64,000 nucleotides of DNA from Lentisphaerae bacterium GWF2_49_21 (GTDB taxonomy: Bacteria > Verrucomicrobiota > Lentisphaeria > Victivallales > GWF2-50-93), in contig MHBH01000043.1 in assembly GCA_001804805.1 (NCBI GenBank), positions 40,553 to 104,552 of the forward strand. The letters run 5' to 3'. Of this stretch, positions 35,671 through 45,271 are shown piece after piece (positions within the stretch are counted from its first letter, which is position 1; every line of letters starts with the position of its first letter). The notes under the pieces are model-generated. The model saw only the letters and a program-made list of their open reading frames with translations. It was not told where the DNA came from and searched no databases. The translations under genes and the position numbers were made by a program.

Positions 35671-36242
35671 TAGAATTTCACCGACGGTGCTGCGCGCTGC
35701 GCCTCATCCTGCAGCTCGAACAGGTCCGATGCCGTAAAACCGCCGATACCGGCCACGATGTTAGACGGGATCATCTGGATCCTGGTATTGTATATCATGA
35801 CCTGGTCGTTGTAGGCCTGGCGCGAGAAGGCGATCTTGTTTTCAGTAGATGACAGTTCCTCCTGGAGGGCGAGGAAGTTCTGGTTCGCCTTCAGATCGGG
35901 ATAGGCTTCCGCAATGGCCATAAGCCGGCTCAGGACGCCGGAGAGTTCGCCTTCCGCCTTGGCCTGGGCCTGGACACCGCTCGCCGATACGGCCGCGGAC
36001 CTCGCCTTGACGACCATCTCGAAAGTTCCGCTCTCATGCTTCGCGTAACCCTTGACAGTCTCAACGATGTTAGGAATAAGATCATGTCTGCGCTTGAGCT
36101 GGACATCGATCTGCGCCCAGGCGTTCTTAACCTGGTTCCTAAGTCCGACAAGGCCGTTGTAGGTCATCAGGAACCAAAGTCCGACAAGAATCAGCAGCCC
36201 AATCACAACAATTCCAATTATCAATGCTCCGCTCATAATCAA
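35670..36242 (-). CDS. lemA: LemA family protein
   Basis: A 190-residue protein with an N-terminal membrane helix (about 4-26), then the LemA block NGLVGLRNQVKNAWAQIDVQLKRRHDLIPNIVETVKGYA and the C-terminal FSRQAYNDQVMIYNTRIQMIPSNIVA. Its N-terminus faces out of the cell and the helical bundle lies in the periplasm. It usually accompanies htpX, as here. The molecular role is not known. SD AGGAGG precedes the start. Confidence 0.95.
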   Translation of the reverse strand: MIMSGALIIGIVVIGLLILVGLWFLMTYNGLVGLRNQVKNAWAQIDVQLKRRHDLIPNIVETVKGYAKHESGTFEMVVKARSAAVSASGVQAQAKAEGELSGVLSRLMAIAEAYPDLKANQNFLALQEELSSTENKIAFSRQAYNDQVMIYNTRIQMIPSNIVAGIGGFTASDLFELQDEAQRAAPSVKF

Positions 36243-36269
36243 TCCTCCTTGTTTATTTTAATTATGCAT

Positions 36270-36659
36270 TTATTTCTTCTTAAAGACAGAATTCAGGAAC
36301 TCCGAGAGCTTCCCGCTTGCTCCAGTTGATGACATGATCTGCTGGAGTTCGCCCTTGTCGAACCATATTCCATGGTTGTACGGACACTTGTCTATTTCGA
36401 CAACAGGTTCTATGGAAAGTTCCACCGGCTTCATTTTTTTCCTGCACACCGGGCATTTCCTGGCCATGCCGGGCTTGTCCAGGTTCTTCAGTCCTGCAAT
36501 CAGATCGGCGACCAACTTTGAATTCGGGCTTCCAGGCTGAAGGAGGAGCTCAAGTTCGCCCTCGTCAAGCCATATCCCGCCGCACTGCTGGCAGAAATCG
36601 ATCTCGATGTTTGAGTATTCGAGAATTAGCATTTCAACTTCACAGGCCGGACAAAGCAT
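36270..36659 (-). CDS. double TFIIB-type zinc-ribbon protein
   Basis: A 129-residue protein with two zinc-ribbon repeats: CPACEVEM with CQQCGGIWLDEGELE, and CPVCRKKM with CPYNHGIWFDKGELQ. The pattern C-x2-C ... C-x2-C-GG(H)-IW-D-GEL matches the zf-TFIIB family of small cytosolic proteins of unknown function. In the second copy the last Cys is replaced by Asn-His, a possible altered ligand. It lies 28 bases upstream of lemA on the same strand. Confidence 0.88.
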   Translation of the reverse strand: MLCPACEVEMLILEYSNIEIDFCQQCGGIWLDEGELELLLQPGSPNSKLVADLIAGLKNLDKPGMARKCPVCRKKMKPVELSIEPVVEIDKCPYNHGIWFDKGELQQIMSSTGASGKLSEFLNSVFKKK

Positions 36660-36674
36660 TGCGGTACTCCTGGT

Positions 36675-37202
36675 TCAAACGTGTTTCTTATCGTAAAAAT
36701 GCCCCGTCAATCCGTATATGTAGACATGGAACGATATATAAGTCAGAAGAAGCCCGAGTATGAACGGCATGAAGATAGGCGCCTTGAGCCCGGTGTCAAG
36801 CACGGCGTCATCCACATTTTCAGGATTATAGTGGACTTTGACCTCATGATAGACGGGATACTTCCTCAGGAGAGCCATTACTTCCGCATAGCTGCCGGAA
36901 AAATATGTGTCGCTGATATCGAACCAGGATATGACATTCAGATATGCTATGTTGTTCGAGGTGTAATATTTGTCGCCCACCATGTATTCATATACGATGT
37001 ATGGACGGAGCACATCCTTTGTCTTGTTCTCGGGGATATCCCTTGAATCTATGGGTGATGAATGCAGTATGGTTCCCTGCGCCATCGGCCATGACTTGCA
37101 TTTTGCGGCCTTGAAGATGAAAGTCACCCCGTAGAAGGAGATGATCAGCCCGGCCACGAAAAACAAAGCGGCCGCTATTTTTCTTGACGTCATTTCTTTC
37201 AT
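36675..37202 (-). CDS. DUF3592-like membrane protein
   Basis: A 175-residue protein with membrane segments at about 9-30 and 143-165 flanking an extracytoplasmic domain with the DUF3592 pattern SWPMAQGTILHSS and VKVHYNPENVDDAVLDTG. Function unknown. It is first in the run leading to the zinc-ribbon gene, lemA and htpX, 15 bases before the next gene. Confidence 0.8.
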   Translation of the reverse strand: MKEMTSRKIAAALFFVAGLIISFYGVTFIFKAAKCKSWPMAQGTILHSSPIDSRDIPENKTKDVLRPYIVYEYMVGDKYYTSNNIAYLNVISWFDISDTYFSGSYAEVMALLRKYPVYHEVKVHYNPENVDDAVLDTGLKAPIFMPFILGLLLTYISFHVYIYGLTGHFYDKKHV

Positions 37203-37268
37203 TTGGAATCTTCCGTATTTTTATCATTCAAGCTATAAAAATACACGGATTAACACAATAAAGCAATT

Positions 37269-37549
37269 AAGGGAACCCCTAAAAATTGGCATATGGCGCG
37301 CAACAGCAGATTATGGGGAGATGGCGAGGAAGAAATCCGCGAGCATACCCGTAGCGGCATGTAAGCGGATTCCTGACACAGCCAGATCCCATAAGATACT
37401 GTTGCCTGAAGGGTTGCGAATCTTTTGGCTTTAAAAAGGAATTGTCCTCATTAGGCGTATCGCCCTGGATACGCCTCCATTCGGAAATTCTTTTTAAATT
37501 CCAAAATCTTTCGCAACGCGCCAAATGCGATTTTTTAGAGGTTCCCTGA
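37269..37549. mobile_element. putative 281-bp MITE-like element
   Basis: Ends agree at about 36 of 45 positions in inverted orientation; the interior is non-coding and itself folds. A single-ended relative lies at 42017-42072. No transposase in the window carries such ends. I see no clear target-site duplication. Confidence 0.5.
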
Positions 37550-37659
37550 AGGAACCTCTAAAACCTGTATTCTCCCTGCAGGCATATGCAAGACACATCC
37601 GTCCAGCTCCCCGCAGGGAAGCATTTTTCCGGGTCATATGATAATTTTTTAACTTTTCC

Positions 37660-37687
37660 TTAACATTTCCAATAATCGGGCTATAGT
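37660..37687 (+). promoter_or_regulatory. sigma70-like promoter of pyrE-secA
   Basis: TTAACA at 37660-37665 and TATAGT at 37682-37687, 16 bases apart, 33 bases before the pyrE start codon. Confidence 0.5.
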
Positions 37688-37720
37688 ATGTGTCGCTAAA
37701 AAAATAATGAGGATTTAGAT

Positions 37721-38287
37721 ATGACAGACAATGACGTATTGAATGATTTCCTGAAGTCCGGCGCCCTCCTCGAAGGACACTTCCAACTCAGGAGCGGACT
37801 CCACAGCAACCGTTTTTTCCAGGCCGCGCTCGTTCTCCAGCATCCCCTAATAGCCGAGAGGCTCTGCGCCGAACTCGCCGACAAGTTCAAAGGGGTCAAA
37901 GTCGACACCGTGCTCTCGCCGGCCCTGGGCGGACTCATCGTCGGACAGGAAGTGGCGCGCAAAATCGGATGCAGGGCGATATTCGCTGAAAAGGATAATG
38001 ACAATCTCGTCCTCAGGCGCGGTTTCGCCCTGTCAAAGGGTGAAAAAGTACTGGTCGCCGAGGATGTGGTCACAAAGGGCGGTCGTGTCCAGCAGACTGT
38101 CCAGCTTGCAAAAAGCCTCGGCGCTGAAGTCGTCGGCATCGCGGTGATTGTTGACAGGTCGGCCGACGATGTAAAGTTCGATGTGCCGTTCAAGAGCCTG
38201 CTGAAACTCCACTTCGACACCTTTGAACCTGCAAAATGCCCCCTCTGCTCCGGCAAGGTCCCGCTTGTGAAACCCGGCTCAAAATAA
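37721..38287 (+). CDS. pyrE: orotate phosphoribosyltransferase
   Basis: A 188-residue PRTase of pyrimidine synthesis. GALLEGHFQLRSGLHSNRFFQ at the N-terminus, VLSPALGGLIVGQEVARKIG and the PRPP loop VLVAEDVVTKGGRVQQTV identify it. The C-terminus has an added CPLC pair (EPAKCPLCSGKVPLVKPGSK), a short zinc-ribbon-like tail that is found in some PyrE proteins. It lies 15 bases upstream of secA. Confidence 0.93.
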   Translation: MTDNDVLNDFLKSGALLEGHFQLRSGLHSNRFFQAALVLQHPLIAERLCAELADKFKGVKVDTVLSPALGGLIVGQEVARKIGCRAIFAEKDNDNLVLRRGFALSKGEKVLVAEDVVTKGGRVQQTVQLAKSLGAEVVGIAVIVDRSADDVKFDVPFKSLLKLHFDTFEPAKCPLCSGKVPLVKPGSK

Positions 38288-38302
38288 ATTATGTGACGAA
38301 TC

Positions 38303-41300
38303 ATGATCAACTATGTTCTAAGCAAAATATTCGGTTCAAAGTCCGCGCGCGACATGAAGAAGCTCATGCCCCTCGTCGCCAGGATAAACGAGATTGAAGA
38401 ATCATACCAGCGCCTGACAGAGGACCAGCTCAAGGCGAAGACACAGGAATTCAAGGACAGGCTCGCAAAGGGTGAGACTCTGGACGACATACTTCCGGAA
38501 GCCTTCGCGACGGTCAAGAACACCTGCCGCAGGCTGATGGGAACCAAGATAAACATATGCGACCAGGAACGGACCTGGGACATGATCCCATTCGACGTCC
38601 AGCTCATGGGCGGCATCGTCCTCCACAGGGGGAATATCGCCGAGATGGCGACAGGTGAAGGAAAAACCTTGGTGGCGACGCTGCCAATGTACCTGAACGC
38701 ACTTTCCGGAAAAAACTGCCAGCTTGTGACCGTCAATGACTACCTCGCAAAACGCGACTCGGAATGGATGGGCGCGATCTACCGCTACCTCGGTCTCACG
38801 GTCGGATGCCTCCAGAACGAGATGATGCCGACCCAGAGACGCGAACAGTACGCCTGCGACATCACCTACGGCACGAACAGCGAGTTCGGATTCGACTATC
38901 TCCGCGACATGGGAATGGCGATGAGCAAGGAGCAGATGGTCCAGAGAAACCATTACTACGCCATCATCGACGAAGTCGACAGCATCCTGATCGATGAAGC
39001 CAGGACGCCTCTGATCATTTCAGGCCCGGTCGCAGTTTCAACGCACCAGTTCGACGTCCTCAAGTCCGGAATTGACGAGCTCTTCAAGAAACAGAGCTTT
39101 CTCTGTTCAAGGCTCATATCCGAGGCCAAGGACATCTTCAAAGATGCCGCCGCCGGAAGTCCCGAGGAGGAGGAGGCCCTGATAAAGCTCCTCCAGGTCA
39201 GGTTCGGGATGCCCCAGCACCGCCAGCTCATGCACACGCTCGAGGACAGCACCATCCTCAAGAAAATGGAGAAGCTCGAAGGTTCCGTCAGGAGCGACCA
39301 GAACCGTGGACTCCTCCAGCAGATCCAGGCTGATCTCTTCTTCGTGATAGACGAAAAAGGACACGAGGCCGACCTCACTGAAAAAGGCCGTACCGCCCTG
39401 AGCCCGGACAATCCCGAAATGTTCGTGCTCCCGGATCTCCTTTCGACCATACATGACATCGATACGGATACGAAACTTTCCGATGCCGACAAGATTAAGA
39501 AGAAACAGGATTTCCAGGAGGAATTCTCCAAGAACAGCGAGAAGCTCCACAATATCTCCCAGCTCCTCAAGGCATACTGCCTCTTCGAAAAGGATGTCCA
39601 TTACGTCGTCCAGGACAACAAGGTCCTCATCGTCGACGAACATACCGGCCGACTCATGCCCGGCAGAAGATTCAGCGAAGGCCTGCATCAGGCACTGGAG
39701 GCCAAGGAAAACGTCAGCATCGAACGTGAAACCCAGACGCTCGCCACAATCACGATCCAGAATTATTTCAGGATGTACGAAAAACTCGCAGGCATGACAG
39801 GAACAGCCGAAACCGAAGCCAACGAGTTCCACCAGATATATAAGCTCGACGTGATCGTCGTGCCCTCCAACAAGCCATGCGTCAGGGCGGACACCAACGA
39901 CTGCATCTACAAGACCAAGCGCGAAAAATACAAGGCCATACTGGATGAAGTCAAGGAATGCCATGAGGCCGGACAGCCCGTCCTGCTAGGTACGGTCTCC
40001 GTCGAAGTTTCCGAGATCATAAGCCGCATGCTCAAACGCGAACGCATTCCGCATAATGTATTAAACGCTAAGAACCACCAGTTTGAAGCTGATATAGTCG
40101 CAAGAGCCGGACAGCGAGGCGCCGTGACTGTAGCCACCAACATGGCCGGCCGCGGTACCGACATCAAACTCGGTGGTACAACCGCCACGCCAGAGGAATA
40201 TGAGGCTGTCAGGAAAGCCGGCGGACTGCACGTCATCGGCAGCGAACGCCATGATTCAAGGCGAATCGACAGGCAGCTGCGCGGACGCTGTGCGCGACAG
40301 GGCGATCCTGGTTCATCGAGATTCTATGTCTCGCTCGAGGACAACCTGATGCGTCTTTTCGGTTCCGACAGGGTCGCTTCTATCATGAGCAGACTCGGTC
40401 TCGAGGAAGGCGAGGAACTCCAGCATCCTCTCCTTAACAAGTCAATTGAGACCGCACAGAAGCGCGTCGAACAGCACCACTTCTCCATCCGCAAGAGGAC
40501 ATTGCAGTACGACGATGTCATGAACAAGCAGCGCGAAGTTCTCTACGGGTTCAGGAAGGAAGTCATCCAGTCCGACAATCCCAAGGAAATCCTCTTCGAC
40601 ATACTCGACTCGGAAATCGAGGCCCGCGTCGAAGAAGCCTTCGAATATTCCGGAAAAATAGTGGTCTCATTCCATTCCGAGGAACTGCTCGCATGGCTCA
40701 ACTCCACATTCCCGCTCGGGTTCACTGCAAAAGACTTTTCCACGCATAACGAGGACGGAATTCCGGACAGGAATCTTGTGCTGAAGACAATAAACGAACG
40801 TGTCAGCAATGCATATACCATCAAGTGCTCGCTTGAGACGCCTGACTCCCAGAAATGGCTTGAAAGGCATACTCTTCTCGAGGCGATCGACAGGCTCTGG
40901 CAGGAGCATCTCTATGCCATGGACCATCTGCGTTCGAGCATCGGACTGAGGGCATATGCGCAGAAGGATCCTCTCAATGAATACAAGCAGGAGGCGTTCA
41001 AGGTCTTCGATGCGCTCATGACCGAGATCTACCAGGAGATCCTGACCAACATGTTCCGTTCGGCGACAACTCTCGCCGCGTTCGAAAAACTTCTCGCATC
41101 ACTTCCCCAGAACCTCATCCACGACCAGATCGACCAGTTCGGCGGCACGGGCGGAGAACAGGCCGCAGCTCAGGCGGGACCGGAAGGACAGCCAGCAGAA
41201 ATCTCTGCAGAACCGCATATCACATTCGTCAGGAACACTCCGAAGACCGGCCGGAACGATCCATGCCCCTGCGGCAGCGGCAAGAAATACAAGAAGTGCT

Positions 41301-41311
41301 GCGGGAAATAA
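38303..41311 (+). CDS. secA: preprotein translocase ATPase SecA
   Basis: A 1002-residue motor of Sec export. Walker A is MATGEGKT (K121), Walker B IIDEVDSILIDEARTPLIISG, and NMAGRGTDIKLGG is motif VI region. The C-terminal SEC-C zinc site has C988, C990, C999 and C1000. It is about 100 residues longer than E. coli SecA, mainly through an insert at about 250-420 in the preprotein-binding region, which is typical of some PVC and Bacteroidota forms. Its stop lies in a hairpin. Confidence 0.97.
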   Translation: MINYVLSKIFGSKSARDMKKLMPLVARINEIEESYQRLTEDQLKAKTQEFKDRLAKGETLDDILPEAFATVKNTCRRLMGTKINICDQERTWDMIPFDVQLMGGIVLHRGNIAEMATGEGKTLVATLPMYLNALSGKNCQLVTVNDYLAKRDSEWMGAIYRYLGLTVGCLQNEMMPTQRREQYACDITYGTNSEFGFDYLRDMGMAMSKEQMVQRNHYYAIIDEVDSILIDEARTPLIISGPVAVSTHQFDVLKSGIDELFKKQSFLCSRLISEAKDIFKDAAAGSPEEEEALIKLLQVRFGMPQHRQLMHTLEDSTILKKMEKLEGSVRSDQNRGLLQQIQADLFFVIDEKGHEADLTEKGRTALSPDNPEMFVLPDLLSTIHDIDTDTKLSDADKIKKKQDFQEEFSKNSEKLHNISQLLKAYCLFEKDVHYVVQDNKVLIVDEHTGRLMPGRRFSEGLHQALEAKENVSIERETQTLATITIQNYFRMYEKLAGMTGTAETEANEFHQIYKLDVIVVPSNKPCVRADTNDCIYKTKREKYKAILDEVKECHEAGQPVLLGTVSVEVSEIISRMLKRERIPHNVLNAKNHQFEADIVARAGQRGAVTVATNMAGRGTDIKLGGTTATPEEYEAVRKAGGLHVIGSERHDSRRIDRQLRGRCARQGDPGSSRFYVSLEDNLMRLFGSDRVASIMSRLGLEEGEELQHPLLNKSIETAQKRVEQHHFSIRKRTLQYDDVMNKQREVLYGFRKEVIQSDNPKEILFDILDSEIEARVEEAFEYSGKIVVSFHSEELLAWLNSTFPLGFTAKDFSTHNEDGIPDRNLVLKTINERVSNAYTIKCSLETPDSQKWLERHTLLEAIDRLWQEHLYAMDHLRSSIGLRAYAQKDPLNEYKQEAFKVFDALMTEIYQEILTNMFRSATTLAAFEKLLASLPQNLIHDQIDQFGGTGGEQAAAQAGPEGQPAEISAEPHITFVRNTPKTGRNDPCPCGSGKKYKKCCGK

Positions 41312-41331
41312 AATCCCGATTGGGATTTTAT
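41308..41331 (+). terminator. hairpin at the secA stop codon
   Basis: Arms ATAAAATCCC and GGGATTTTAT with loop GATT; the left arm holds the TAA stop. The T run is short, so terminator function is likely but not certain. Confidence 0.65.
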
Positions 41332-41369
41332 AACATAAAATGTCCACAAACGACTAGGACTTCCCAGTG

Positions 41370-41745
41370 TCAGCGGGTAATGGAATAAGGATTGACGACA
41401 TCAAGCCCGGCGATCTTGAAGTCTGAAGTGTTTTTTGTCACCAAGGAAAAACCTCCAGACAAGGCTGTTGCGGCTATTATACAGTCCGGCAGTTTCATCT
41501 TCCGGGCTCTCCGTATCCTGACAGAGGCTTCGATTATTTCCCTGTTTTATTTCAATAACACTGAACGCATTGAGGAACTTCCTGATCCTAAGCTCCTCTC
41601 CAGGTGTATACTTGTATGAGAGGACTTCAATATATGCAATAAAGGATAATGAGGAATTCTTAAGATTCTCTTGAATAAAATCAGTGGCGACAATGTCTCC
41701 ATTTAGGTGATAAATGAAAATATTGGTATCAAGAAGATATCGCAT
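41370..41745 (-). pseudogene. VapC-type PIN-domain toxin, frameshifted
   Basis: Starts MRYLLDTNIFIYHLNGD, the PIN-domain opening with the first catalytic Asp. After FSVIEIKQ the frame breaks at a GGG near 41556 on the minus strand. The other frame then reads EIIEASVRIRRARKMKLPD, which leads to IIAATALSGGFSLVTKN and a stop at 41370-41372. That is the proper PIN C-terminus with its LPDxxIAATA block. One extra G therefore separates the halves. It may be an inactivated toxin, a sequencing error or a programmed slip. Confidence 0.75.
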
Positions 41746-41963
41746 CAACGGCCCCATTCACTTCTGAGCCGGTTCTGGTATTCCAATCCGTCAGGCATTT
41801 TACCCTTTAAAAGGCCCGCGGTACGTTCCACTATGCCCTTTTTGGAAGCAGAAGAACGCCTGCTGATTTCAATAGTAAGGGAGAATCTCTTCCTTTTAAG
41901 GATTTTCTTGTCCTTTAAAGGAATGAACAATCCGCCTTCTTTCTCTATTGCCTGCAAGACCAT
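41745..41963 (-). CDS. VapB-like antitoxin
   Basis: A 72-residue protein with an N-terminal short beta/helix region resembling an AbrB- or ribbon-helix-type DNA-binding part (GGLFIPLKDKKILKRKRFSLTIEI), then a helix and a C-terminal tail ending EYQNRLRSEWGR. The stop overlaps the vapC start in TGATG, the usual antitoxin-first arrangement. The toxin next to it is frameshifted. Confidence 0.7.
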   Translation of the reverse strand: MVLQAIEKEGGLFIPLKDKKILKRKRFSLTIEISRRSSASKKGIVERTAGLLKGKMPDGLEYQNRLRSEWGR

Positions 41964-42016
41964 GCTGTCATCTCCTGTTTACTATAGAATAAGCCTGTAA
42001 ATAATATTTTCAAGCT

Positions 42017-42072
42017 TATGGGAACATCTAAAAATTGACATATGGCTCACAACAATAAATTATGATGTTCCC
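42017..42072. repeat. solo end of the 37.27-kb MITE-like element
   Basis: GGGAACATC at the left pairs with GATGTTCCC at the right; the inside TAAAAATTGACATATGGCTC matches the left end at 37.27 kb, where the outer stem is GGGAACCCC instead. The outer stem has changed on both sides. Confidence 0.55.
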
Positions 42073-43131
42073 TTACTTCATCTTCCCGTAGTTCCAGGCT
42101 TCGTCGTACATCGCAAGGATATTTTCAACCGGCGTTATCCCCTGCAGATTGTGGCAGGGAGCAAGAATGTATCCGGTCTTGTCGCCGGCCAATGAATCAA
42201 TGCAGTGCCTGACTTCGGCACGCACCTCTTCAGGCGTCCCGAAAGGAAGTATCCTCTGGTTCTCGACCGCGCCATGGAAGCAGACCTTCTTCCCGAATTC
42301 CTTTTTCAGTCCGACCATGTCCATGTCCGGACACGTCCACTGTACGGGATTAAGTATGTCTATCCCCATCTCGACCAGCATTGGCAGGAAGATCCTGTTG
42401 CTGCCGTCGTCATGGTGGAAGACCTTTATCCCGTAATCCTTGCACAGCTTTATCAGTCGCCTGTGCTGCGGCGCATAGAATTCCGTGTAGGTATCAAGGC
42501 TGATCATCGGCCCGGTCTGGCTGCCAAGATCGTCCGTGACCTGCGAGATGTCAATGAGCCCGTCGCATGCCTCGAACATCTTCTTGTGATGCTCATAGAA
42601 GAAATCAGATACCCGGCGGATGATCTCATGGGCAAGCTCCTGTTCCGCCATCAAATCGACAAATGACTGTTCAAGTCCGCGCAGCTTGTTGTGGAAATAG
42701 AAAGGGGCCATGTATCCGCAGGTGACAACTTTCGTCTTGCGGAGCTCCTTCGCCTTCTCCTTCATCTTGGAATAATCGAACCAGTCCGCACTCGGCCATT
42801 TATATTTTACGATATCGTCCATGCAGGTCGCTTCGGAAAGAGGATAAAAACACTGCTCGTTATATGTACCCCCTGCATGTTCAGCCTTCCTTGTCTTCAT
42901 CCCCCAGATATCTATCCCCTCGCCTTCCGGCATCACGGGAAGCGCTGGACCGATGTAATCAGGACCGACTCCGGACATGCCATCAATATGGAGCTTGGAA
43001 AAATAATCAACGCCTTCCCCGAAATGCTCCTTGAGCTTTTGTGTAACTTCAGGAGTAGCCCATATGTCCGTAGGAATGCGATCAACAGGCTGATGATTTA
43101 TCGCCGCCAGGATGCGTTCACGTGAATTCAT
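42073..43131 (-). CDS. uroporphyrinogen decarboxylase family protein (MtaA-like)
   Basis: A 352-residue protein of the URO-D/methyltransferase family: MNSRERILAAINHQPVDRIPTDIWATPE at the N-terminus, GVGPDYIGPALP, VFHHDDGSNRIFLPMLVEMGIDILNPVQ and GYILAPCHNLQGITPVENILAMYD. The heme-type enzyme has other N-terminal residues; members with this layout are usually corrinoid/CoM-type methyltransferases or uncharacterised. SD AGGAG supports the start at 43131. A RACo-like activator of corrinoid proteins is 3 kb away, consistent with methyl transfer. Confidence 0.75.
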   Translation of the reverse strand: MNSRERILAAINHQPVDRIPTDIWATPEVTQKLKEHFGEGVDYFSKLHIDGMSGVGPDYIGPALPVMPEGEGIDIWGMKTRKAEHAGGTYNEQCFYPLSEATCMDDIVKYKWPSADWFDYSKMKEKAKELRKTKVVTCGYMAPFYFHNKLRGLEQSFVDLMAEQELAHEIIRRVSDFFYEHHKKMFEACDGLIDISQVTDDLGSQTGPMISLDTYTEFYAPQHRRLIKLCKDYGIKVFHHDDGSNRIFLPMLVEMGIDILNPVQWTCPDMDMVGLKKEFGKKVCFHGAVENQRILPFGTPEEVRAEVRHCIDSLAGDKTGYILAPCHNLQGITPVENILAMYDEAWNYGKMK

Positions 43132-43160
43132 GAATTCTCCTAAATGTATTTTAAATATCA

Positions 43161-43187
43161 AGACACGCTAAAGCTGTGAACTCCAAC
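43161..43187. repeat. class C hairpin
   Basis: AGACACGCTAAAGCTGTGAA then CTCCAAC, identical in core to 34.33 and 57.06 kb; it lies in the short gap between the DUF255 gene and the URO-D family gene. Confidence 0.65.
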
Positions 43188-43228
43188 AATTTTATTCCCG
43201 CAACAACATCTGCTTTTTCTATAAACAT

Positions 43229-45271
43229 TCATCTTATGAGCTTCAATGCTTCTTCAATATCCGTCACAGGCCGGCTGCATTTCCGCTTCCTGCAGACATA
43301 GAAAGTCGTTTTGCCGTCGAGCATCCTGTAGTCACCGGCGAAGCCGTTATAATCATTTGCGGTTATGGAGATGAGGGTATTGAAGGGCATATATCTCATT
43401 CTCAAACCATCGAAAAACCTGTCAATCTCCTTCCGGGCATCTCCGCAAATGATTATCTCAGATGAGTTTTCAGAATGAAGGACTGCGCTGAGATAATTCG
43501 TGAAACTCCCGGGATGGCCGTTGATAAGTTCCGCAACTGATTTCAATACTTTGTATGCGGTCTCCTCATACGCCGTATTTCCAGTAAGCTCGGAAAGCCT
43601 GAGGAGATTGAGCATCTGGACGGAGTTCCCCGAGGGAAGCGCACCGTCAAAATAGACTTTTGGCCTGAAAACAAGCTTCTCATGATTGTCAGGCGTCATG
43701 AAATACGAGCCAGTTGACTGATCAAGGAACTTCTCCTTCAAGATTTTATCAAGCTCGATCGCAGCAGCCATATATTTCTCATCAAACCCCGCCTCATATA
43801 GTTCAAGCAGCCCCAAGATCATGAACGCATAGTCGTCGAGCTGTCCTTCAACGGCAAGTTCGCCGTCAGCGAACCTATGGAAGAGGTCTCCGTTCTTGGC
43901 GCGCATCTTCCCGAGTACGAAATCAGCGGCCTTCTCCGCAATTTTCAAATGCTTTCCCGAGTTGAATGCTCCTGCGAATTTCGCAATCGCCGCGATCATC
44001 AGGCCGTTCCAGTCGGCCAGGATCTTCGTATCCCTCAACGGCCGCACCCTCTTGGCCCTGTGCTCCAGCAGTCTGGCGCTGATGCTAGAAACAATCGTCT
44101 TGATTTCTTCAGGTGTCTTGTCAAATTCACCTGCAATCTCTTCTACTGTTTTCTTGACATGCAGGATGTTCTTGTTGGAATTGCCTTGTATGGGATCAGT
44201 GAAGTTCCCTTCGTCATCGATATTGAAATATCTTATGGCGACAAGTGCGTCATCTTTTGGGAGCACTGAGAAAATCTCCTTGTATGTCCAGAGATAGAAC
44301 TTGCCTTCTTCGCCTTCGCTGTCGGCATCCTCGGCTGAATAGAATGCGCCTTCCAGGGATGTCATGTCGCGCAGGACATATCCGATCACGTCTCTTGCGG
44401 TATCAGAATATTCCGTGTTGCCGGTGGCCTGGGCGGCCTCGGTGTATGCCATTGCGAGCATCGCCTGGTCGTAGAGCATCTTCTCAAAATGCGGGACCAG
44501 CCATTTCCTGTCGGTAGAATACCTGTGGAATCCACCACCTACCTGATCGCATATCCCCCCTGCCCTCATCTTTCCAAGGGTGAACTCCACCTGCTTCAGG
44601 ATTTCCTTGTCGCCCGACGCCTTCCAGTAGCGCAGGAGGAAAATCAGCCTGTGTGCAGAAGGGAATTTCGGAGCGTTCCCGTAGCCCCCGCAGACCTTGT
44701 CGAAATCCATTGCAATATCATCTGCTGACTTTTCACTCAGATCCTTCTCAGGTTCCGCGTTGAACGTCTTTCCGGAATTATTCTCCAAGGTCGAGGAAAC
44801 TCTGCCAGCCGACAAAAGGATGTCCGAATTCTTGTTTCTCCAAAGATCATCTATCTTCTGCAGGATCTCGGTGAGGCCTGTCATACCGAAACGGCTGTCC
44901 TTGGGAACATAGGTCGCGGCGAAAAAAGGTTTCTTGTCTGGCGTCATGATGATCGTAAGCGGCCAGCCCCCGGTTCCGGTCAACGCCTGGCATACAGTCA
45001 TATAGACATTATCGACGTCGGGTCGTTCCTCGCGGTCGACCTTGATGCTGATGAACGACTTGTTGAGGATCGCGGCCAGTTGTTCGTCCTCGAAGGATTC
45101 CTTCTCCATGACATGACACCAGTGGCAGGTGGAATATCCGATGGAAAGGAAAATGGGCTTGTTTTCCTCCCCAGCCTTCCTGAAGGCCTCTTCACCCCAC
45201 GGAAACCAGTCCACGGGATTACGGGCATGCTGGAGGAGATATGGGCTTTTCTGAGCAGACAAAGAATTCAT
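43229..45271 (-). CDS. DUF255 thioredoxin-like protein (YyaL family)
   Basis: A 680-residue protein with the N-terminal DUF255 thioredoxin-fold domain ([22 protein letters not shown]; active-site-like C49-x2-C52 in STCHWCHV) and a large alpha/alpha barrel like that of N-acylglucosamine epimerases and glycosidases ([27 protein letters not shown]). The family is widespread and of unknown function. It is a single gene flanked by repeat-bearing gaps. Confidence 0.9.
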   Translation of the reverse strand: MNSLSAQKSPYLLQHARNPVDWFPWGEEAFRKAGEENKPIFLSIGYSTCHWCHVMEKESFEDEQLAAILNKSFISIKVDREERPDVDNVYMTVCQALTGTGGWPLTIIMTPDKKPFFAATYVPKDSRFGMTGLTEILQKIDDLWRNKNSDILLSAGRVSSTLENNSGKTFNAEPEKDLSEKSADDIAMDFDKVCGGYGNAPKFPSAHRLIFLLRYWKASGDKEILKQVEFTLGKMRAGGICDQVGGGFHRYSTDRKWLVPHFEKMLYDQAMLAMAYTEAAQATGNTEYSDTARDVIGYVLRDMTSLEGAFYSAEDADSEGEEGKFYLWTYKEIFSVLPKDDALVAIRYFNIDDEGNFTDPIQGNSNKNILHVKKTVEEIAGEFDKTPEEIKTIVSSISARLLEHRAKRVRPLRDTKILADWNGLMIAAIAKFAGAFNSGKHLKIAEKAADFVLGKMRAKNGDLFHRFADGELAVEGQLDDYAFMILGLLELYEAGFDEKYMAAAIELDKILKEKFLDQSTGSYFMTPDNHEKLVFRPKVYFDGALPSGNSVQMLNLLRLSELTGNTAYEETAYKVLKSVAELINGHPGSFTNYLSAVLHSENSSEIIICGDARKEIDRFFDGLRMRYMPFNTLISITANDYNGFAGDYRMLDGKTTFYVCRKRKCSRPVTDIEEALKLIR

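Larger units (their letters stand above)
37203..37720. repeat. 518-base gap with nested inverted repeats (MITE-like) and the pyrE promoter
   Basis: An element at about 37269-37549 has 45-base inverted ends: AGGGAACCCCTAAAAATTGG at the left and the reverse complement of a near-match at 37503-37549. Its inner part holds a second inverted pair (TTGCGAA..TTTTGG near 37415 and its complement to 37517) with a GC-rich tip AGGCGTATC/GATACGCCT. Directly beside it, GGAACCTCTAAAA at 37551-37563 opens a further copy of the end. The last 60 bases carry a promoter. Confidence 0.7.

Noticed and set aside
37203..37600. Integron attC site
   Set aside because: The palindrome has a GC-rich tip, but the R' and R'' core motifs (GTTRRRY and RYYYAAC) were not found, and no integrase is present.
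39107..39964. 285-codon minus-strand frame inside secA
   Set aside because: Antisense of a highly conserved secA region; no SD and no recognisable protein features.
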